A stretch of DNA of 55,785 nucleotides from Sphaerisporangium melleum (GTDB lineage: Bacteria > Actinomycetota > Actinomycetes > Streptosporangiales > Streptosporangiaceae), in contig NZ_BMNT01000050.1 in NCBI RefSeq assembly GCF_014646695.1, positions 1 to 55,785 on the forward strand, given 5' to 3'. Positions 26,100-38,172 of this stretch are shown here, one piece after another. Position numbers and translations under genes: made by a program. Below the pieces are notes generated by a model. It had not been told where the DNA came from. It was given only the letters and a program-made list of their open reading frames with translations, and did no database searches. The first letter of the stretch is position 1, and each line of letters opens with the position of its first letter.

Positions 26100-26107
26100 G
26101 GTGTTTC

Positions 26108-27184
<1,077 letters not shown>

Positions 27185-27311
27185 GGGCGGCCTTTACGGC
27201 CTGCTCGCCTCCCGGTCTCATGCGTGTGTCCGGCGTGTTCGTGTGGCGGTTGGCCCTGTGGTTCCGTCCCGACCGCGCCGCTTGTTCAGACCTATGGTAT
27301 CCGGGCGGGGC

Positions 27312-27656
27312 TCAGCCCGGCGGCCACTGAAGACCCCGGCCGCCCAGCACGTGCCCGTGGACGTGGAACACCGTCTGACCGGCGCCTTCCCCGGTGTTGA
27401 AGACCAGGCGGTAGCCACTGTCGGCCACTCCTTCCTGGACCGCCACTTCGTGCGCGGCGCGCAGCACCTCGTCGGCCAGGCCGTCGTCGGCCGCGGCCAG
27501 GGCGGCGGCGTTCTCATGATGCTCCTTGGGGATCACCAGGACGTGCGTGGGCGCCTGCGGATTGACGTCCCGGAAGGCCAGCGTGCGCTCGGTCTCGTGG
27601 ACGATCGTGGCGGGGATCTCCTTCGCCACGATCTTGCAGAACAGGCAGTCTGTCAC
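27312..27656 (-). CDS. HIT-family nucleotide hydrolase (HINT type)
   Basis: 114 residues, GTG start. It has CLFCKIVAKEIPA at the N-terminus and the histidine triad HVHGHVLGG at about 97-105. HINT proteins hydrolyse AMP-linked substrates such as adenosine phosphoramidates. It is a single-domain cytosolic enzyme of normal length. It lies 127 bp upstream of phoH on the same strand, a neighbourhood common in actinobacteria. Confidence 0.94.
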   Translation of the reverse strand: MTDCLFCKIVAKEIPATIVHETERTLAFRDVNPQAPTHVLVIPKEHHENAAALAAADDGLADEVLRAAHEVAVQEGVADSGYRLVFNTGEGAGQTVFHVHGHVLGGRGLQWPPG

Positions 27657-27803
27657 GCACGCATCGTAATCACCTCTGTTGCCAATCGGTAATCCCGAGG
27701 AGGTCCCACGGGAAGATCCTCCCGGCTAGGGTTGGGGGGCGGCACTTCAGCTTCGGACAGCGGACGGTGCCGGACAGGTCACCGGCGAGGACACAACTGG
27801 GTC

Positions 27804-28409
27804 ATGCCCCCTAAAGAATCGCCAGAGCGTAAACCCTCTGGAAAGGCCGTGCGTCCAACAGATGTGACCACCGAGACCCTCGTGGCCGACAGGTCGCTGG
27901 GGGCGGTGCCCGTCGGATGGGACGCCGACATGGCCGTGACGGCGCTTTACAGCGCCCATTATCGGTCGCTTGTGCGTCTCGCCATGCTGTTGGTCCGGGA
28001 TACCGCGACCGCGGAGGAAGTCGTGCAAGACGCGTTCGTCGCCCTTCACGGGGCATGGCGGCGCCTGCGCGACACCGACAAGGCACTCGCCTATCTGCGC
28101 CAGTCGGTCGTCAACCGATCGCGCTCAGTGCTCCGCCATCGAGCCGTCGTGGAGAAGTACGCCCCGAAGGGGCTCCCCGACGCGCCGAGCGCCGAGAACG
28201 GAGCCATAGGCATGCTCGAGCGGACCGCCGTGATCGAGGCCCTGCGCGGGCTGCCCACCAGGCAGCGCGAGGCGCTGGTCCTGCGGTACTACGGCGACCT
28301 GTCCGAGGCCGAGATCGCGCACGCCATGGGCATCAGCAAGGGTGCGGTGAAGAGCCACACAGCCCGCGGCATGGCCGCACTACGCACGGTACTGGAGCAA
28401 TTGTCATGA
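27804..28409 (+). CDS. ECF-type (SigE-like) RNA polymerase sigma factor
   Basis: 201 residues from the ATG at 27804. Region 2 (about 45-110) contains LYSAHYRSLVRLAMLLVRDTATAEEVVQDAFVAL, and region 4 (about 145-198) LPTRQREALVLRYYGDLSEAEIAHAMGISKGAVKSHTARGM. Domain 3 is absent, as in ECF factors. The 45-residue N-terminal extension is charged and poorly ordered; an internal start near residue 43 is possible. Its stop overlaps the start of the next gene (ATGA), the usual arrangement with an anti-sigma factor. TAGGGT at 27726-27731 is a possible -10. Confidence 0.93.
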   Translation: MPPKESPERKPSGKAVRPTDVTTETLVADRSLGAVPVGWDADMAVTALYSAHYRSLVRLAMLLVRDTATAEEVVQDAFVALHGAWRRLRDTDKALAYLRQSVVNRSRSVLRHRAVVEKYAPKGLPDAPSAENGAIGMLERTAVIEALRGLPTRQREALVLRYYGDLSEAEIAHAMGISKGAVKSHTARGMAALRTVLEQLS

Positions 28410-29149
28410 CCGACTCCCCCGACGAGTACGGCGAGGTCCTCCGCCGTGTCTTGCGCGCGGAGGCGGATTCTGTCGTTCCCTCCGCAGAAGGTCTGCAGAT
28501 CATCCGGACGCGCATCGAGCAGCGCGCCGAGCGCGGCATCCGGGGCATTTTTTGGTGGCGAGCCGCCGCGTCCGCCTTCGGGGCCGTCCTGGTGGCCGCC
28601 ACGGTCGTGATGGTGGTGCCCGGCCTGCGCGAGCAGTTCGACCCCGGCCGGGAGCAGCAGGTCATCCCCGTCCAGTACGACACCGATCCACCGGACGAGT
28701 CCAGCACCCGCCGGCCGCCGGCCACCGGCCCATCGGCGCCGGCCGTCGTCTCCCGCAAGCCGCACGCCTCGCCATCGCCGAGCACCACGCTCTCGATGCT
28801 CCCCACGCCTTCGGTCAGCGCGTCACCGGGCAACGACTGCGCCACCACCGTGCCGACCGCGGTGGAGCCCGAGCCGGGGTCCACGCCGCAGCCCTGCGCC
28901 GAGCCCACGGGCGAGGAGTCGCAGCCGGACCAGACGACCGAGCCGGGGCCGCGGCCGACCCACCAGAGCGGCACGCCCACCCCGACGGCCACCGCTCAGC
29001 CGAGCGCTTCCCCCCGGCCGACGGCACAGCCGAGCGCGCCCGAGACCCCGCAGCCTCCGGCCTCGACGCCACCCGCGGCTCCCTCGGCCACCCCGCAGAT
29101 GACCACCGAGGGCGACTCTGCCGCAGTCCCCACCGCTTCGCAGCAGTAG
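28406..29149 (+). CDS. Probable anti-sigma factor, single-pass membrane protein
   Basis: 247 residues, overlapping the sigma gene by four bases. Residues 1-48 are cytosolic and helical, one transmembrane helix lies at about 50-73, and the outer part (75-247) is Pro/Ser/Thr-rich and probably disordered, with a CATTV...PQPC Cys pair. No HxxxCxxC zinc motif is visible in the N-terminal part, so it is not a ZAS-type anti-sigma factor. The role is inferred from gene order and topology rather than from homology. Confidence 0.7.
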   Translation: MTDSPDEYGEVLRRVLRAEADSVVPSAEGLQIIRTRIEQRAERGIRGIFWWRAAASAFGAVLVAATVVMVVPGLREQFDPGREQQVIPVQYDTDPPDESSTRRPPATGPSAPAVVSRKPHASPSPSTTLSMLPTPSVSASPGNDCATTVPTAVEPEPGSTPQPCAEPTGEESQPDQTTEPGPRPTHQSGTPTPTATAQPSASPRPTAQPSAPETPQPPASTPPAAPSATPQMTTEGDSAAVPTASQQ

Positions 29150-29162
29150 GCGACCCGTCTCC

Positions 29163-29198
29163 CGTTCTCAGCCGCCCCCGCGGGGGCGGCTGAGAACG
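29163..29198. terminator. Bidirectional terminator between sigma/anti-sigma genes and rsmE
   Basis: A perfect palindrome with 18-bp arms (29163-29180 and 29181-29198) centred in the 77-bp gap between two convergent genes. It has no separate loop, so a few central bases must open. Confidence 0.75.
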
Positions 29199-29226
29199 CG
29201 CATCCCGCCACCTACTGGCGCTACGG

Positions 29227-29952
29227 CTACCAGCGGCCGGTGCGGGTGAGCAGGACGGCGGCGGCGGCCACGCCCGCGGTGGAGGTACGCAAGATGGTCG
29301 GGCCGAGCAGGGCGGGCACGGCACCGGCCTCCTGGAAGCGCTTGATCTCATCGTCGGCGATGCCGCCCTCGGGGCCGACGACCAGCACGATGTCACCGCC
29401 GACCGGCAGCGGGAGGCGCGACAACGGCTCGGCGGCCTCCTCGTGCAGCACCGCCGCGGCGGCCGCGACGCGCAGCAGCGCGGCCACCTGCGCCGTGGTC
29501 GCCTGCTCGGTGACCTCGGGCAGGTGGAAACGCCTGGCCTGCTTGCCGGCCTCACGCGCCGTGGCCCGCCATCGGGCCAGCGACTTGGCCGCCCGATCGC
29601 CCTTCCACTGGGTGACGCACCGGGACGCGGCCCAGGGAACGATCACGTCCACGCCCGCCTCGGTCATCATCTCGACCGCCAGCTCAGCCCGGTCTCCCTT
29701 GGGCAGGCCCTGCACGACGACCAGGCGCGGCTCGGGAGCCGGCACCGTACGGCGGCCGAGCACCTCCAGCCGCAGATGATCCTTGCCGGCGTCGAGCACC
29801 ACGCACTCGGCCACCTCGCCGGCGCCGTCGGTCAGGTCGACGCGCTCGCCCGCGCGCAGCCGGCGCACGGTGGCGGCGTGCCGCCCCTCGGCGCCGCCGA
29901 GGGTGATCTGCTCACCGGACAGGTCACCGGCGAGGAACACCGGCACGCTCAC
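29227..29952 (-). CDS. rsmE: 16S rRNA m3U1498 methyltransferase RsmE
   Basis: 241 residues, GTG start. It has the N-terminal PUA-like part (GRHAATVRRLRAGERVDLTDGAG) and the C-terminal SPOUT knot with LVVGPEGGIADDEI and LLGPTILRTSTAGVAA, the cofactor-binding loops. It methylates U1498 of 16S rRNA. It lies 13 bp after dnaJ and probably shares its transcript, as is common in Gram-positive heat-shock operons. Confidence 0.95.
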   Translation of the reverse strand: MSVPVFLAGDLSGEQITLGGAEGRHAATVRRLRAGERVDLTDGAGEVAECVVLDAGKDHLRLEVLGRRTVPAPEPRLVVVQGLPKGDRAELAVEMMTEAGVDVIVPWAASRCVTQWKGDRAAKSLARWRATAREAGKQARRFHLPEVTEQATTAQVAALLRVAAAAAVLHEEAAEPLSRLPLPVGGDIVLVVGPEGGIADDEIKRFQEAGAVPALLGPTILRTSTAGVAAAAVLLTRTGRW

Positions 29953-29965
29953 CGCACGCCACCGC

Positions 29966-31105
29966 TCATCGGCCGTTGAAGGCGTCCCTGAGACGCGAGA
30001 AGAAACCCTGCTGGCCGGGAGCGAACTTGCCCGGCGGGCGCTCCTCCCCGCGCAGCTTGGCCAGCTCGCGCAGCAGCTCCTCCTGGGCGGGGTCGAGCTT
30101 GCTGGGCGTCTCGACGTTCACGTGGATCAGCAGGTCACCGCGGCCGTTCTCGTTCAGCCGCTGGACGCCCCGCCCGTAGAGCGGGATGACCTGCCCCGAC
30201 TGGGTGCCCGGACGCACGTCGAGCTCTTCGGCTCCATCGAGCGTCTGCACGGTCAGGATCGTGCCGAGCGCCGCCGCGGTCATCGGGATCTGCACCGTGC
30301 AGTGCAAATCGTCGCCGCGTCGTTCGAAGATCTCGTGCGGGCGCTCGACGATCTCCAGGAACAGGTCGCCGGGCGGACCGCCTCCAGGACCCACCTCGCC
30401 CTCGCCGGCGAGCTGGATGTGCGTACCCTCCTCGACGCCCGCCGGGATGCGGACCTTGATCGTCCGCCGGGTGCGGACCCGGCCGTCACCGGAGCACTCC
30501 TGGCAGGGGTGGTGGATGACCGAGCCGAACCCGCCGCACTGGGGGCAGGGCCGGGCGGTCATCACCTGGCCGAGGAAGGAACGGGTGACCTGGGAGATCT
30601 CTCCGCGTCCGTGGCACATGTCGCAGGTGTCGGGGTGGGTGCCCGGCGCCGCGCCCGACCCCTGGCACACCCCGCACAGCACTGCGGTGTCCACCGCCAG
30701 CTCGCGGGTGGTGCCGAACGCCGTCTCGGCGAGGTCGAGCTCGACCCGGATCGTCGCGTTGCGCCCGCGCCTGGCCCGCGAACGGGGCCCGCGCGCCGCG
30801 CCCGCGCCGCCGAAGAAGGCGTCCATGATGTCGCTGAACGGGAACCCCGCGCCGAAGCCGGCCGCCCCGGGACCCGCCGAGGCAGCACCGCCGAACGGGT
30901 CGGCGCCGAGATCGAACATCTGGCGCTTGTTCGGGTCGGACAGGACCTCGTACGCCTGGTTGATCTCCTTGAAGCGCTCCTGCGTCTCCGGATCGGGGTT
31001 GACGTCAGGGTGCAGCTCACGGGCGAGGCGGCGATACGCCTTCTTGATCTCGTCCTGGCCGGCGTCGCGGCGGACGCCGAGGATTCCGTAGTAGTCGCGG
31101 GCCAC
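29966..31105 (-). CDS. dnaJ: DnaJ co-chaperone (HrcA-linked copy)
   Basis: 379 residues. J domain with HPD (RELHPDVNPD, about residues 30-38), a short Gly/Phe region, and four zinc motifs CxxCxGxG (CGVCQGSG, CDMCHGRG, CPQCGGFG, CQECSGDG) at about 145-210, followed by the two C-terminal substrate-binding domains. It stimulates DnaK ATPase and delivers unfolded proteins. The GTG start directly follows the hrcA TAG stop with no gap, so translation is coupled. This is the copy usually called DnaJ2 in actinobacteria, regulated with hrcA through CIRCE. Confidence 0.97.
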   Translation of the reverse strand: MARDYYGILGVRRDAGQDEIKKAYRRLARELHPDVNPDPETQERFKEINQAYEVLSDPNKRQMFDLGADPFGGAASAGPGAAGFGAGFPFSDIMDAFFGGAGAARGPRSRARRGRNATIRVELDLAETAFGTTRELAVDTAVLCGVCQGSGAAPGTHPDTCDMCHGRGEISQVTRSFLGQVMTARPCPQCGGFGSVIHHPCQECSGDGRVRTRRTIKVRIPAGVEEGTHIQLAGEGEVGPGGGPPGDLFLEIVERPHEIFERRGDDLHCTVQIPMTAAALGTILTVQTLDGAEELDVRPGTQSGQVIPLYGRGVQRLNENGRGDLLIHVNVETPSKLDPAQEELLRELAKLRGEERPPGKFAPGQQGFFSRLRDAFNGR

Positions 31106-32125
31106 CTATGACCCCGCCAGGATCTGGCCGACATAGCGTGCCACTGCGCGCACCGCTCCCATCGTCACCGGGTAGTCCATTCGCGTCGGGCCCAGCACTC
31201 CGAGCCGAGCCAGTTCATTGTCGCCCGAACCGTACCCGGCGGCGACGATCGAGGTGCCACGGAGCCCGGAGTAGGGGTTCTCCGAGCCGATGCGCACGGT
31301 AAGGGCGGAGGGGTCGTTCGCCTCGCCGAGCAGCCGCATGAGCACGACCTGCTCCTCCAGCGCCTCGAGCACCTCTCGCAGGCCGACGCTGAAGTCGCCG
31401 GCGAGGTTCGCCGCGCCGGCGAAAACGATCTTTTCTTCGTGCCGGTCGACCAGGGTCTCCAGCAGGACCGACAGCACGGCGGTGGCCATCGGACGGTCGG
31501 GCTCGGGCAGCCGCTCGGGCAGCTCGGCCACCTGCTCGGCCACCCGGCCGAGCCGGCACCCGTCGAGCGAGGCGTTGAGCACGGCCCGAAGGTGGGCCAC
31601 CTGACCGTCGTCCACCACGTCGGGGAGGTCCACCACCCGCTGCTCCACCCGCCCCGTGTTGGTGATCATCACCAGCATGATGCGGCGCTCGGCAAGGGGC
31701 ACCAGCTCGACGTGCCGGACGGTCGAGCGGACCAGCGAGGGGTACTGCACGACGGCGACCTGCCGGGTGAGCTGCGCCAGCAGACGCACCGTGCGGGTCA
31801 CGACGTCGTCGAGATCGACGGCACCCGCCAGGAACGTCTCGATGGCCCGGCGCTCGGCCGCCGAGAGCGGCTTGATCTGGGACAGCCGGTCGACGAACAG
31901 GCGGTACCCCTTGTCGGTGGGGACCCGCCCTGCGCTGGTGTGGGGTTGTGTGATGTAGCCCTGCTCCTCGAGCACGGCCATGTCGTTGCGCACGGTGGCG
32001 GGAGAGACTCCCAGATTGTGCCGCTCCGCCAACGCCTTCGACCCGACCGGCTCGTTGGTGGACACGTAGTCTTCGACAACGGCGCGCAGAACGGCCAGCT
32101 TCCGCTCATCGAGCAACGTGCTCAC
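31106..32125 (-). CDS. hrcA: Heat-shock repressor HrcA
   Basis: 339 residues from the GTG at 32125; an upstream in-frame start at 32170 would lie inside the CIRCE operator and is rejected. The N-terminal winged helix contains [34 protein letters not shown], with the GAF-like HrcA domain behind it. HrcA binds CIRCE and represses chaperone genes; its folding depends on GroE. It forms hrcA-dnaJ-rsmE and is autoregulated through the operator 39 bp upstream. Confidence 0.97.
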   Translation of the reverse strand: MSTLLDERKLAVLRAVVEDYVSTNEPVGSKALAERHNLGVSPATVRNDMAVLEEQGYITQPHTSAGRVPTDKGYRLFVDRLSQIKPLSAAERRAIETFLAGAVDLDDVVTRTVRLLAQLTRQVAVVQYPSLVRSTVRHVELVPLAERRIMLVMITNTGRVEQRVVDLPDVVDDGQVAHLRAVLNASLDGCRLGRVAEQVAELPERLPEPDRPMATAVLSVLLETLVDRHEEKIVFAGAANLAGDFSVGLREVLEALEEQVVLMRLLGEANDPSALTVRIGSENPYSGLRGTSIVAAGYGSGDNELARLGVLGPTRMDYPVTMGAVRAVARYVGQILAGS

Positions 32126-32163
32126 CTCCCTGCCTCGCGTGGGTGCCTGCCTCAACGTCTGGT

Positions 32164-32190
32164 CTGGCACTCAGTGTTCCCGAGTGCCAA
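32164..32190 (-). promoter_or_regulatory. CIRCE operator for HrcA
   Basis: CTGGCACTC (32164-32172), a 9-bp spacer, then GAGTGCCAA (32182-32190). This matches the CIRCE layout of 9-bp inverted arms with a 9-bp spacer, with only the outer positions deviating from the consensus. It lies just upstream of hrcA. Confidence 0.93.
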
Positions 32191-32373
32191 GTGTACGGCG
32201 GAAGGCCACGGGGTGCGATAACTCGCGATACCCCGCCCCTTCACTCACCCTGGAACCGCCGAAGGGGGACGGCGTGCACGCGACCTTCCCGCCCACCGGC
32301 AGGCCCGCCCCCGGTGGCCGTCGCAAGTGAGTTGCTATCAGGCGGCAAGCGGAGCGGGCCAGACTCCCGTTCC

Positions 32374-33318
32374 ATGAGCGAGAACGACCTCCGCCCGTCC
32401 CACCCGTCCGGGCGGGACCCGCGTCCGGGCTTCTCCGGCGCGCCGGCCCCCTCCGCCCTGCCGGGCCACGCGCCCGCTCCTTTCCCGGGCGGCCCGTATG
32501 ACGGCGGTCCCGGCTCCGCGTACGGCCGCCGCGGCGCCGCGTACGGGGACCGATCAGGCGATCCGTACGGCGGCCAGGCAGGCGGCCCCTACAGCGGCCA
32601 GGCAGGCAATCCGTACGGCGGCCAGGGAGGCGGCCCGTACGGTAGCCAGGGAGGCGGCCCGTACGGCGGCCAGACGGCGCACCCCCTGTACGCCTCGGCG
32701 GTCCCGGCCGCGCCGGGGCCGGTGCGGCCGCGGCTCCTGTGGATCATTCTCGCCTGGATGGTCGCGCTGATCTGCGGCGTCATCGGCGTCGTGCTGTTCG
32801 CCGGCGGCCTGGTCGGCTCGATCGGCGACGCCGCCCCGGCGCGCACCTTCGAGAGCGGCGGCAGCCTGTCGGTCGTGATCGACCCCGCCGACGAGCCGGT
32901 CCTGTACGCCTCGGCGTCCGGGCCGACCGACGTCAACTGTTTCGCCGTCGACGCCTCGGGGGGAAAGGCCGGCCTGACTCCGCCGAAGACGAGCCAGAAG
33001 CTGACCGTCGGCGGCCGGGTCTGGGAGGCCGTCTTCGACATCGTCGTACCCGCGAAGGGCACCTACACGGTGAGCTGCCGGGCCGAGGAGGGCAAGCAGG
33101 CGGTGTTCGGCGTCGGCAGGTCCGTGCTCGCCGATCCCGGAGCACTCGCCGGCGGCGTCGCGTCCCTCGTCCTCATCCCGCTCGCCGGGTTCCTGTTCGC
33201 GGTCACGGTCACGGTCATCGTGCTGATCCGGCGCCGTAGCGCCCGCCGGCTGCGCGCCGCGGCGTCGGCCCCCGCCTACGGCGGCGCGTGGCCCCCGGGC
33301 CCGGCGCCGCAGGCGTGA
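32374..33318 (+). CDS. Membrane protein with Gly-Pro-Tyr-Gly-Gln repeat N-terminus
   Basis: 314 residues from the ATG at 32374. The first 110 residues are Pro/Gly/Tyr/Gln-rich with about six tandem copies of G-G-P/N-Y-G/S-G-Q. A transmembrane helix (about 123-147) is followed by a ~100-residue extracytoplasmic domain with two Cys (NCFAVDA and VSCRAEE, possible disulfide), then a second helix (about 258-285) and a basic C-terminus. This plan is common among actinobacterial proteins of unknown function. It lies divergent from hrcA. Confidence 0.82.
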   Translation: MSENDLRPSHPSGRDPRPGFSGAPAPSALPGHAPAPFPGGPYDGGPGSAYGRRGAAYGDRSGDPYGGQAGGPYSGQAGNPYGGQGGGPYGSQGGGPYGGQTAHPLYASAVPAAPGPVRPRLLWIILAWMVALICGVIGVVLFAGGLVGSIGDAAPARTFESGGSLSVVIDPADEPVLYASASGPTDVNCFAVDASGGKAGLTPPKTSQKLTVGGRVWEAVFDIVVPAKGTYTVSCRAEEGKQAVFGVGRSVLADPGALAGGVASLVLIPLAGFLFAVTVTVIVLIRRRSARRLRAAASAPAYGGAWPPGPAPQA

Positions 33319-33339
33319 TCTTTGCTAGCGTGCCCGAAT

Positions 33340-34164
33340 ATGCGGGACTACGGACGGGACGTGCTGGCCGGAGACTGGCGCAGGCCGCTGCGCGGCAAGA
33401 TCCCCACGGTGCCGGCCGAGCCGGACCTGGTGGTGGAGGACGCCGAGGGGGGCTTCTGCGGGGCCGTGGTGGCCTGTGACAAGGAGGCCGTCACACTGGA
33501 GGACCGCTTCGGGCGGCGGCGGGTGTTCCCGCTCGGGCCCGCCGCGTTCCTGCTCGAGGGCAAGCCGGTGACGCTGGTCCGCCCGGCCGGGGAGCCGGCC
33601 GCCGGGAAGCCCGCGCGCAGCGCGTCCGGGTCGATCGCCGTGGCGGGCCTGCGGGCGCGCGTCGCCCGCGAGAGCCGCATCTACGTCGAGGGCGTCCACG
33701 ACGCCGCGCTGGTGGAGAAGATCTGGGGCCACGACCTGCGCGTCGAGGGGGTCGTCGTGGAGTACCTCGAAGGTGTCGACGACCTGCCGGCGGTCGTGGC
33801 CGAGTTCGAGCCCGGCCCCGGGCGGCGGCTCGGTGTGCTGGTGGACCACCTCGTCCCCGGTTCCAAGGAGAGCCGTATCGCGGCCCAGGTGTCCTCTCCG
33901 AACGTGCTCATCGTCGGCCACCCGTTCGTGGACGTGTGGGCCGCGGTGAAACCCTCGGTGCTCGGCATCCCCGCCTGGCCCGACGTGCCGCGCGGGATCC
34001 CCTGGAAGGAGGGGGTGATCGAGGCGCTCGGCTGGCGGACCGACCCGGCCGGCGCCTGGCGCCGCATCCTCGGCGCCGTCCGGACCTACACCGACCTCGA
34101 ACCCGAGCTTCTGGGCCGGGTGGAGGAACTCATCGACTTCGTGTCCGCCGAGGAGGACCCGTGA
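33340..34164 (+). CDS. DUF3097 family protein
   Basis: 274 residues from the ATG at 33340. No ribosome site precedes it, but TAGCGT eight bases upstream is a good -10, so the mRNA is probably leaderless. The sequence (ARESRIYVEGVHDAALVEKIWGHDLRVEGVVVEYLEGVDDLP..., then GVLVDHLVPGSKESRIA) matches the conserved actinobacterial DUF3097 family. The EGxHDAxLVEKVWGDDLR pattern is reminiscent of a TOPRIM-like acidic arrangement, so a nucleic-acid function is conceivable but unshown. Confidence 0.88.
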   Translation: MRDYGRDVLAGDWRRPLRGKIPTVPAEPDLVVEDAEGGFCGAVVACDKEAVTLEDRFGRRRVFPLGPAAFLLEGKPVTLVRPAGEPAAGKPARSASGSIAVAGLRARVARESRIYVEGVHDAALVEKIWGHDLRVEGVVVEYLEGVDDLPAVVAEFEPGPGRRLGVLVDHLVPGSKESRIAAQVSSPNVLIVGHPFVDVWAAVKPSVLGIPAWPDVPRGIPWKEGVIEALGWRTDPAGAWRRILGAVRTYTDLEPELLGRVEELIDFVSAEEDP

Positions 34165-34243
34165 CCTCCCCGGCCACCGGCATTCGTGCCCGCCGAGAGG
34201 GATCAGAGAGCCTCCCGGCCACCGACGACAGGAGGCTGCACCC

Positions 34244-34837
34244 GTGAGCGAGCCACCGTACGACCGTCCCACCGGCCCCGGCCACACCCCCGAGGACGCC
34301 GGCTCCCACGGCGGCGGCCAGGGACACCCGCCCTTCGACCGCCCGCCTCCGCCGCCGGGCCCGTCGTCCGGTTACCCGCCACCGCCGCCCTCGTACGAGG
34401 CGCCCGGTGACGCGGGGCACTCCTCCCCTTCCTACCCGTCGTCCGGCCCGCTGCCGCCGCCCTACCCGCCCTACGGCCCGGGGCAGCAGTACGGACCGGG
34501 GCATCGCGGGCCGCGGCCGGGGTCCGACGACACGACGATGGCGATGCTGGCGCACCTGCTCGGCCTGCTCACCTCGTTCGTCGGCCCTCTGGTGCTGTAC
34601 CTGGTCAAGAAGGACGAGTCGCCGTACGTCCGTGACCAGGCGGCCGAGGCGCTGAACTTCCAGATCACCCTGTTCATCGCCTTCGCCGTCTCGGCCGTGC
34701 TGACGCTGGTGATCATCGGCGTCCTGCTGATGCTGATCGTGTGGGCCGGCTCGCTGATCCTGATGATCATGGCAGCGGTCGCGGCGAACCGCGGCGAGAA
34801 CTACCGCTACCCGCTCAACATCCGCTTCGTGAGCTGA
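34244..34837 (+). CDS. DUF4870 domain membrane protein
   Basis: 197 residues, GTG start. A Pro/Gly/Tyr-rich cytosolic N-terminus (1-93) is followed by a DUF4870 domain (about 95-190) with MAMLAHLLGLLTSFVGPLVLYLVKKDESPYVRDQAAEALNFQ and two further hydrophobic segments. The family is widespread and of unknown function. It lies 79 bp after the DUF3097 gene. Confidence 0.9.
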   Translation: MSEPPYDRPTGPGHTPEDAGSHGGGQGHPPFDRPPPPPGPSSGYPPPPPSYEAPGDAGHSSPSYPSSGPLPPPYPPYGPGQQYGPGHRGPRPGSDDTTMAMLAHLLGLLTSFVGPLVLYLVKKDESPYVRDQAAEALNFQITLFIAFAVSAVLTLVIIGVLLMLIVWAGSLILMIMAAVAANRGENYRYPLNIRFVS

Positions 34838-34859
34838 TCGCCCACCCCGGCCCGCGTCC

Positions 34860-34886
34860 CGCCGCGGGAAGCACCGTCCCGCGGCG
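34860..34886. terminator. Bidirectional terminator between DUF4870 gene and hemW
   Basis: A perfect 9-bp GC stem, CGCCGCGGG (34860-34868) with its complement (34878-34886), and a 9-nt loop, in the gap between two convergent genes. No T-tract follows. Confidence 0.6.
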
Positions 34887-34930
34887 CGAACCATCGGGTG
34901 CACGCCGAGGCACCGGGCCCTGCCGGCCGG

Positions 34931-36148
34931 TCAGGTCAGGTCGCGGACCAGGGCGTCGGCGAGCAGGCGGCCCTTCAGCGTGAGCACGGCCCGGCCGTGC
35001 TTGAAGGGCTCGGGCTCCAGCAGGCCGCCGGCCAGGGCGCGGGCGACGGCCGGGCGGGCGGGGGACGCGATCTCGGCGAGCGGGAACCCCGCGTCGAGGC
35101 GGAGCTCGAGCATCAGCCGCTCGACCCGCCGGTCGTCCGCCGAGAGCACCTCGCGGGCGTGCCCGGGAGAGGCGTCCGCGGCGAGGCGCGCGGCGTAGGC
35201 GGCCGGATGCTTGACGTTCCACCATCGGGTGCCGCCCACGTGTCCGTGCGCCCCGGGGCCGACGCCCCACCAGTCGCCGCCGGTCCAGTAGAGCAGGTTG
35301 TGCCGGCACCGCGCCTCGGGCGTGGCGGCCCAGTTGGACACCTCGTACCAGGAGAAACCGGCCTGCGAGAGCATCTCGTCGGCGATGACGTAACGGTCGG
35401 CGGCCACGTCGTCGTCGGGCATGGGCAGCTCACCCCGGCGGATGCGGGCGGCCAGCCGCGTGCCGTCCTCCACGATCAGGGAGTACGCCGAGATGTGGTC
35501 GGGACCCGCCTCGACCGCGGCGGCCAGCGAGGCGCGCCAGTCATCGTCGGTCTCGCCCGGAGTGCCGTAGATGAGGTCGAGGTTGACGTGCGTGAACCCG
35601 GCGGCGCGGGCCTCGGTGACGGCCGCCGCCGGCCGGCCGGGGGTGTGCCGCCGGTCGAGCACGGCGAGCACGTGCCCGGCGGCGCTCTGCATGCCGAAGC
35701 TGACCCGGGTGAAGCCGCCCTCGCGCAGCCGGGCGAGGGAAGCGGGGTCGACGGACTCGGGGTTGGCCTCGGTGGTCACCTCGGCGCCGGGGGCGAGCCC
35801 GAACTCGCCGTCGATGGCCCGCAGGATCTCGGCCAGATCGCCGGGGGGCAGCAGCGTCGGGGTGCCGCCGCCGAAGAACACCGTCTCCACCGGCAGCTCG
35901 GCGGCGCCGAGGACACGGCGGGCCAGCCGGATCTCGGCCACGGCGGTGGCGGCGTAGTCGGCGCGGGAGGCGCCGGGGCCGAGTTCCGCGGCGGTGTAGG
36001 TGTTGAAGTCGCAGTAGCCGCAGCGGGTGACGCAGAACGGCACATGGACATAGAAGCCGAACGGGCGGGAGCCGAGGCCCTGAAGGGCGCTCTCGGGCAG
36101 CTCACCCGAGGCGGGCACGGCATCGCCGTCGAGGAGAACGGAAGGCAC
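34931..36148 (-). CDS. hemW: HemW, radical SAM heme chaperone (HemN-like)
   Basis: 405 residues from the GTG at 36148. The radical SAM motif CVTRCGYC follows FYVHVPFC, and the downstream PTLL...GGGTPTLLPP and NPESVD segments are those of HemW/HemN. HemW proteins were long annotated as oxygen-independent coproporphyrinogen oxidase but are now regarded as heme carriers. CAGACT six bases upstream of the GTG suggests a leaderless transcript; longer in-frame starts are therefore rejected. Two TGTGGA boxes lie 52 and 83 bp upstream. Confidence 0.92.
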   Translation of the reverse strand: MPSVLLDGDAVPASGELPESALQGLGSRPFGFYVHVPFCVTRCGYCDFNTYTAAELGPGASRADYAATAVAEIRLARRVLGAAELPVETVFFGGGTPTLLPPGDLAEILRAIDGEFGLAPGAEVTTEANPESVDPASLARLREGGFTRVSFGMQSAAGHVLAVLDRRHTPGRPAAAVTEARAAGFTHVNLDLIYGTPGETDDDWRASLAAAVEAGPDHISAYSLIVEDGTRLAARIRRGELPMPDDDVAADRYVIADEMLSQAGFSWYEVSNWAATPEARCRHNLLYWTGGDWWGVGPGAHGHVGGTRWWNVKHPAAYAARLAADASPGHAREVLSADDRRVERLMLELRLDAGFPLAEIASPARPAVARALAGGLLEPEPFKHGRAVLTLKGRLLADALVRDLT

Positions 36149-36199
36149 GCGTCCAGTCTGCCGCCCGCGCCCGGGTGCCCCGCACGTTCGTACGCCGCC

Positions 36200-36239
36200 T
36201 GTGGACGAATCCGAGCCTTCCGGCGCCACCTGTGGATGA
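36200..36239. promoter_or_regulatory. Pair of DnaA-box-like sites upstream of hemW
   Basis: TGTGGACGA (36200-36208) and TGTGGATGA (36231-36239) lie in the same orientation, 31 bp apart and 52/83 bp upstream of the hemW start. Each is one mismatch from a known DnaA-box form (TGTGGACAA or TGTGGATAA). Confidence 0.5.
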
Positions 36240-36339
36240 CCGCGCCCCGGCGTCACCAGTGCCCCCGGCTCCGCATGGACCGAGCTGCACGCCTCGGCGC
36301 CTTTGGTCGACGACCGGCCCGCCGTAGGCGCCGCCGGCG

Positions 36340-38172
<1,833 letters not shown>

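Noticed and set aside
32126-32170. Upstream start of hrcA at 32170
   Set aside because: It would lie inside the CIRCE operator; the GTG at 32125 gives the normal HrcA length.
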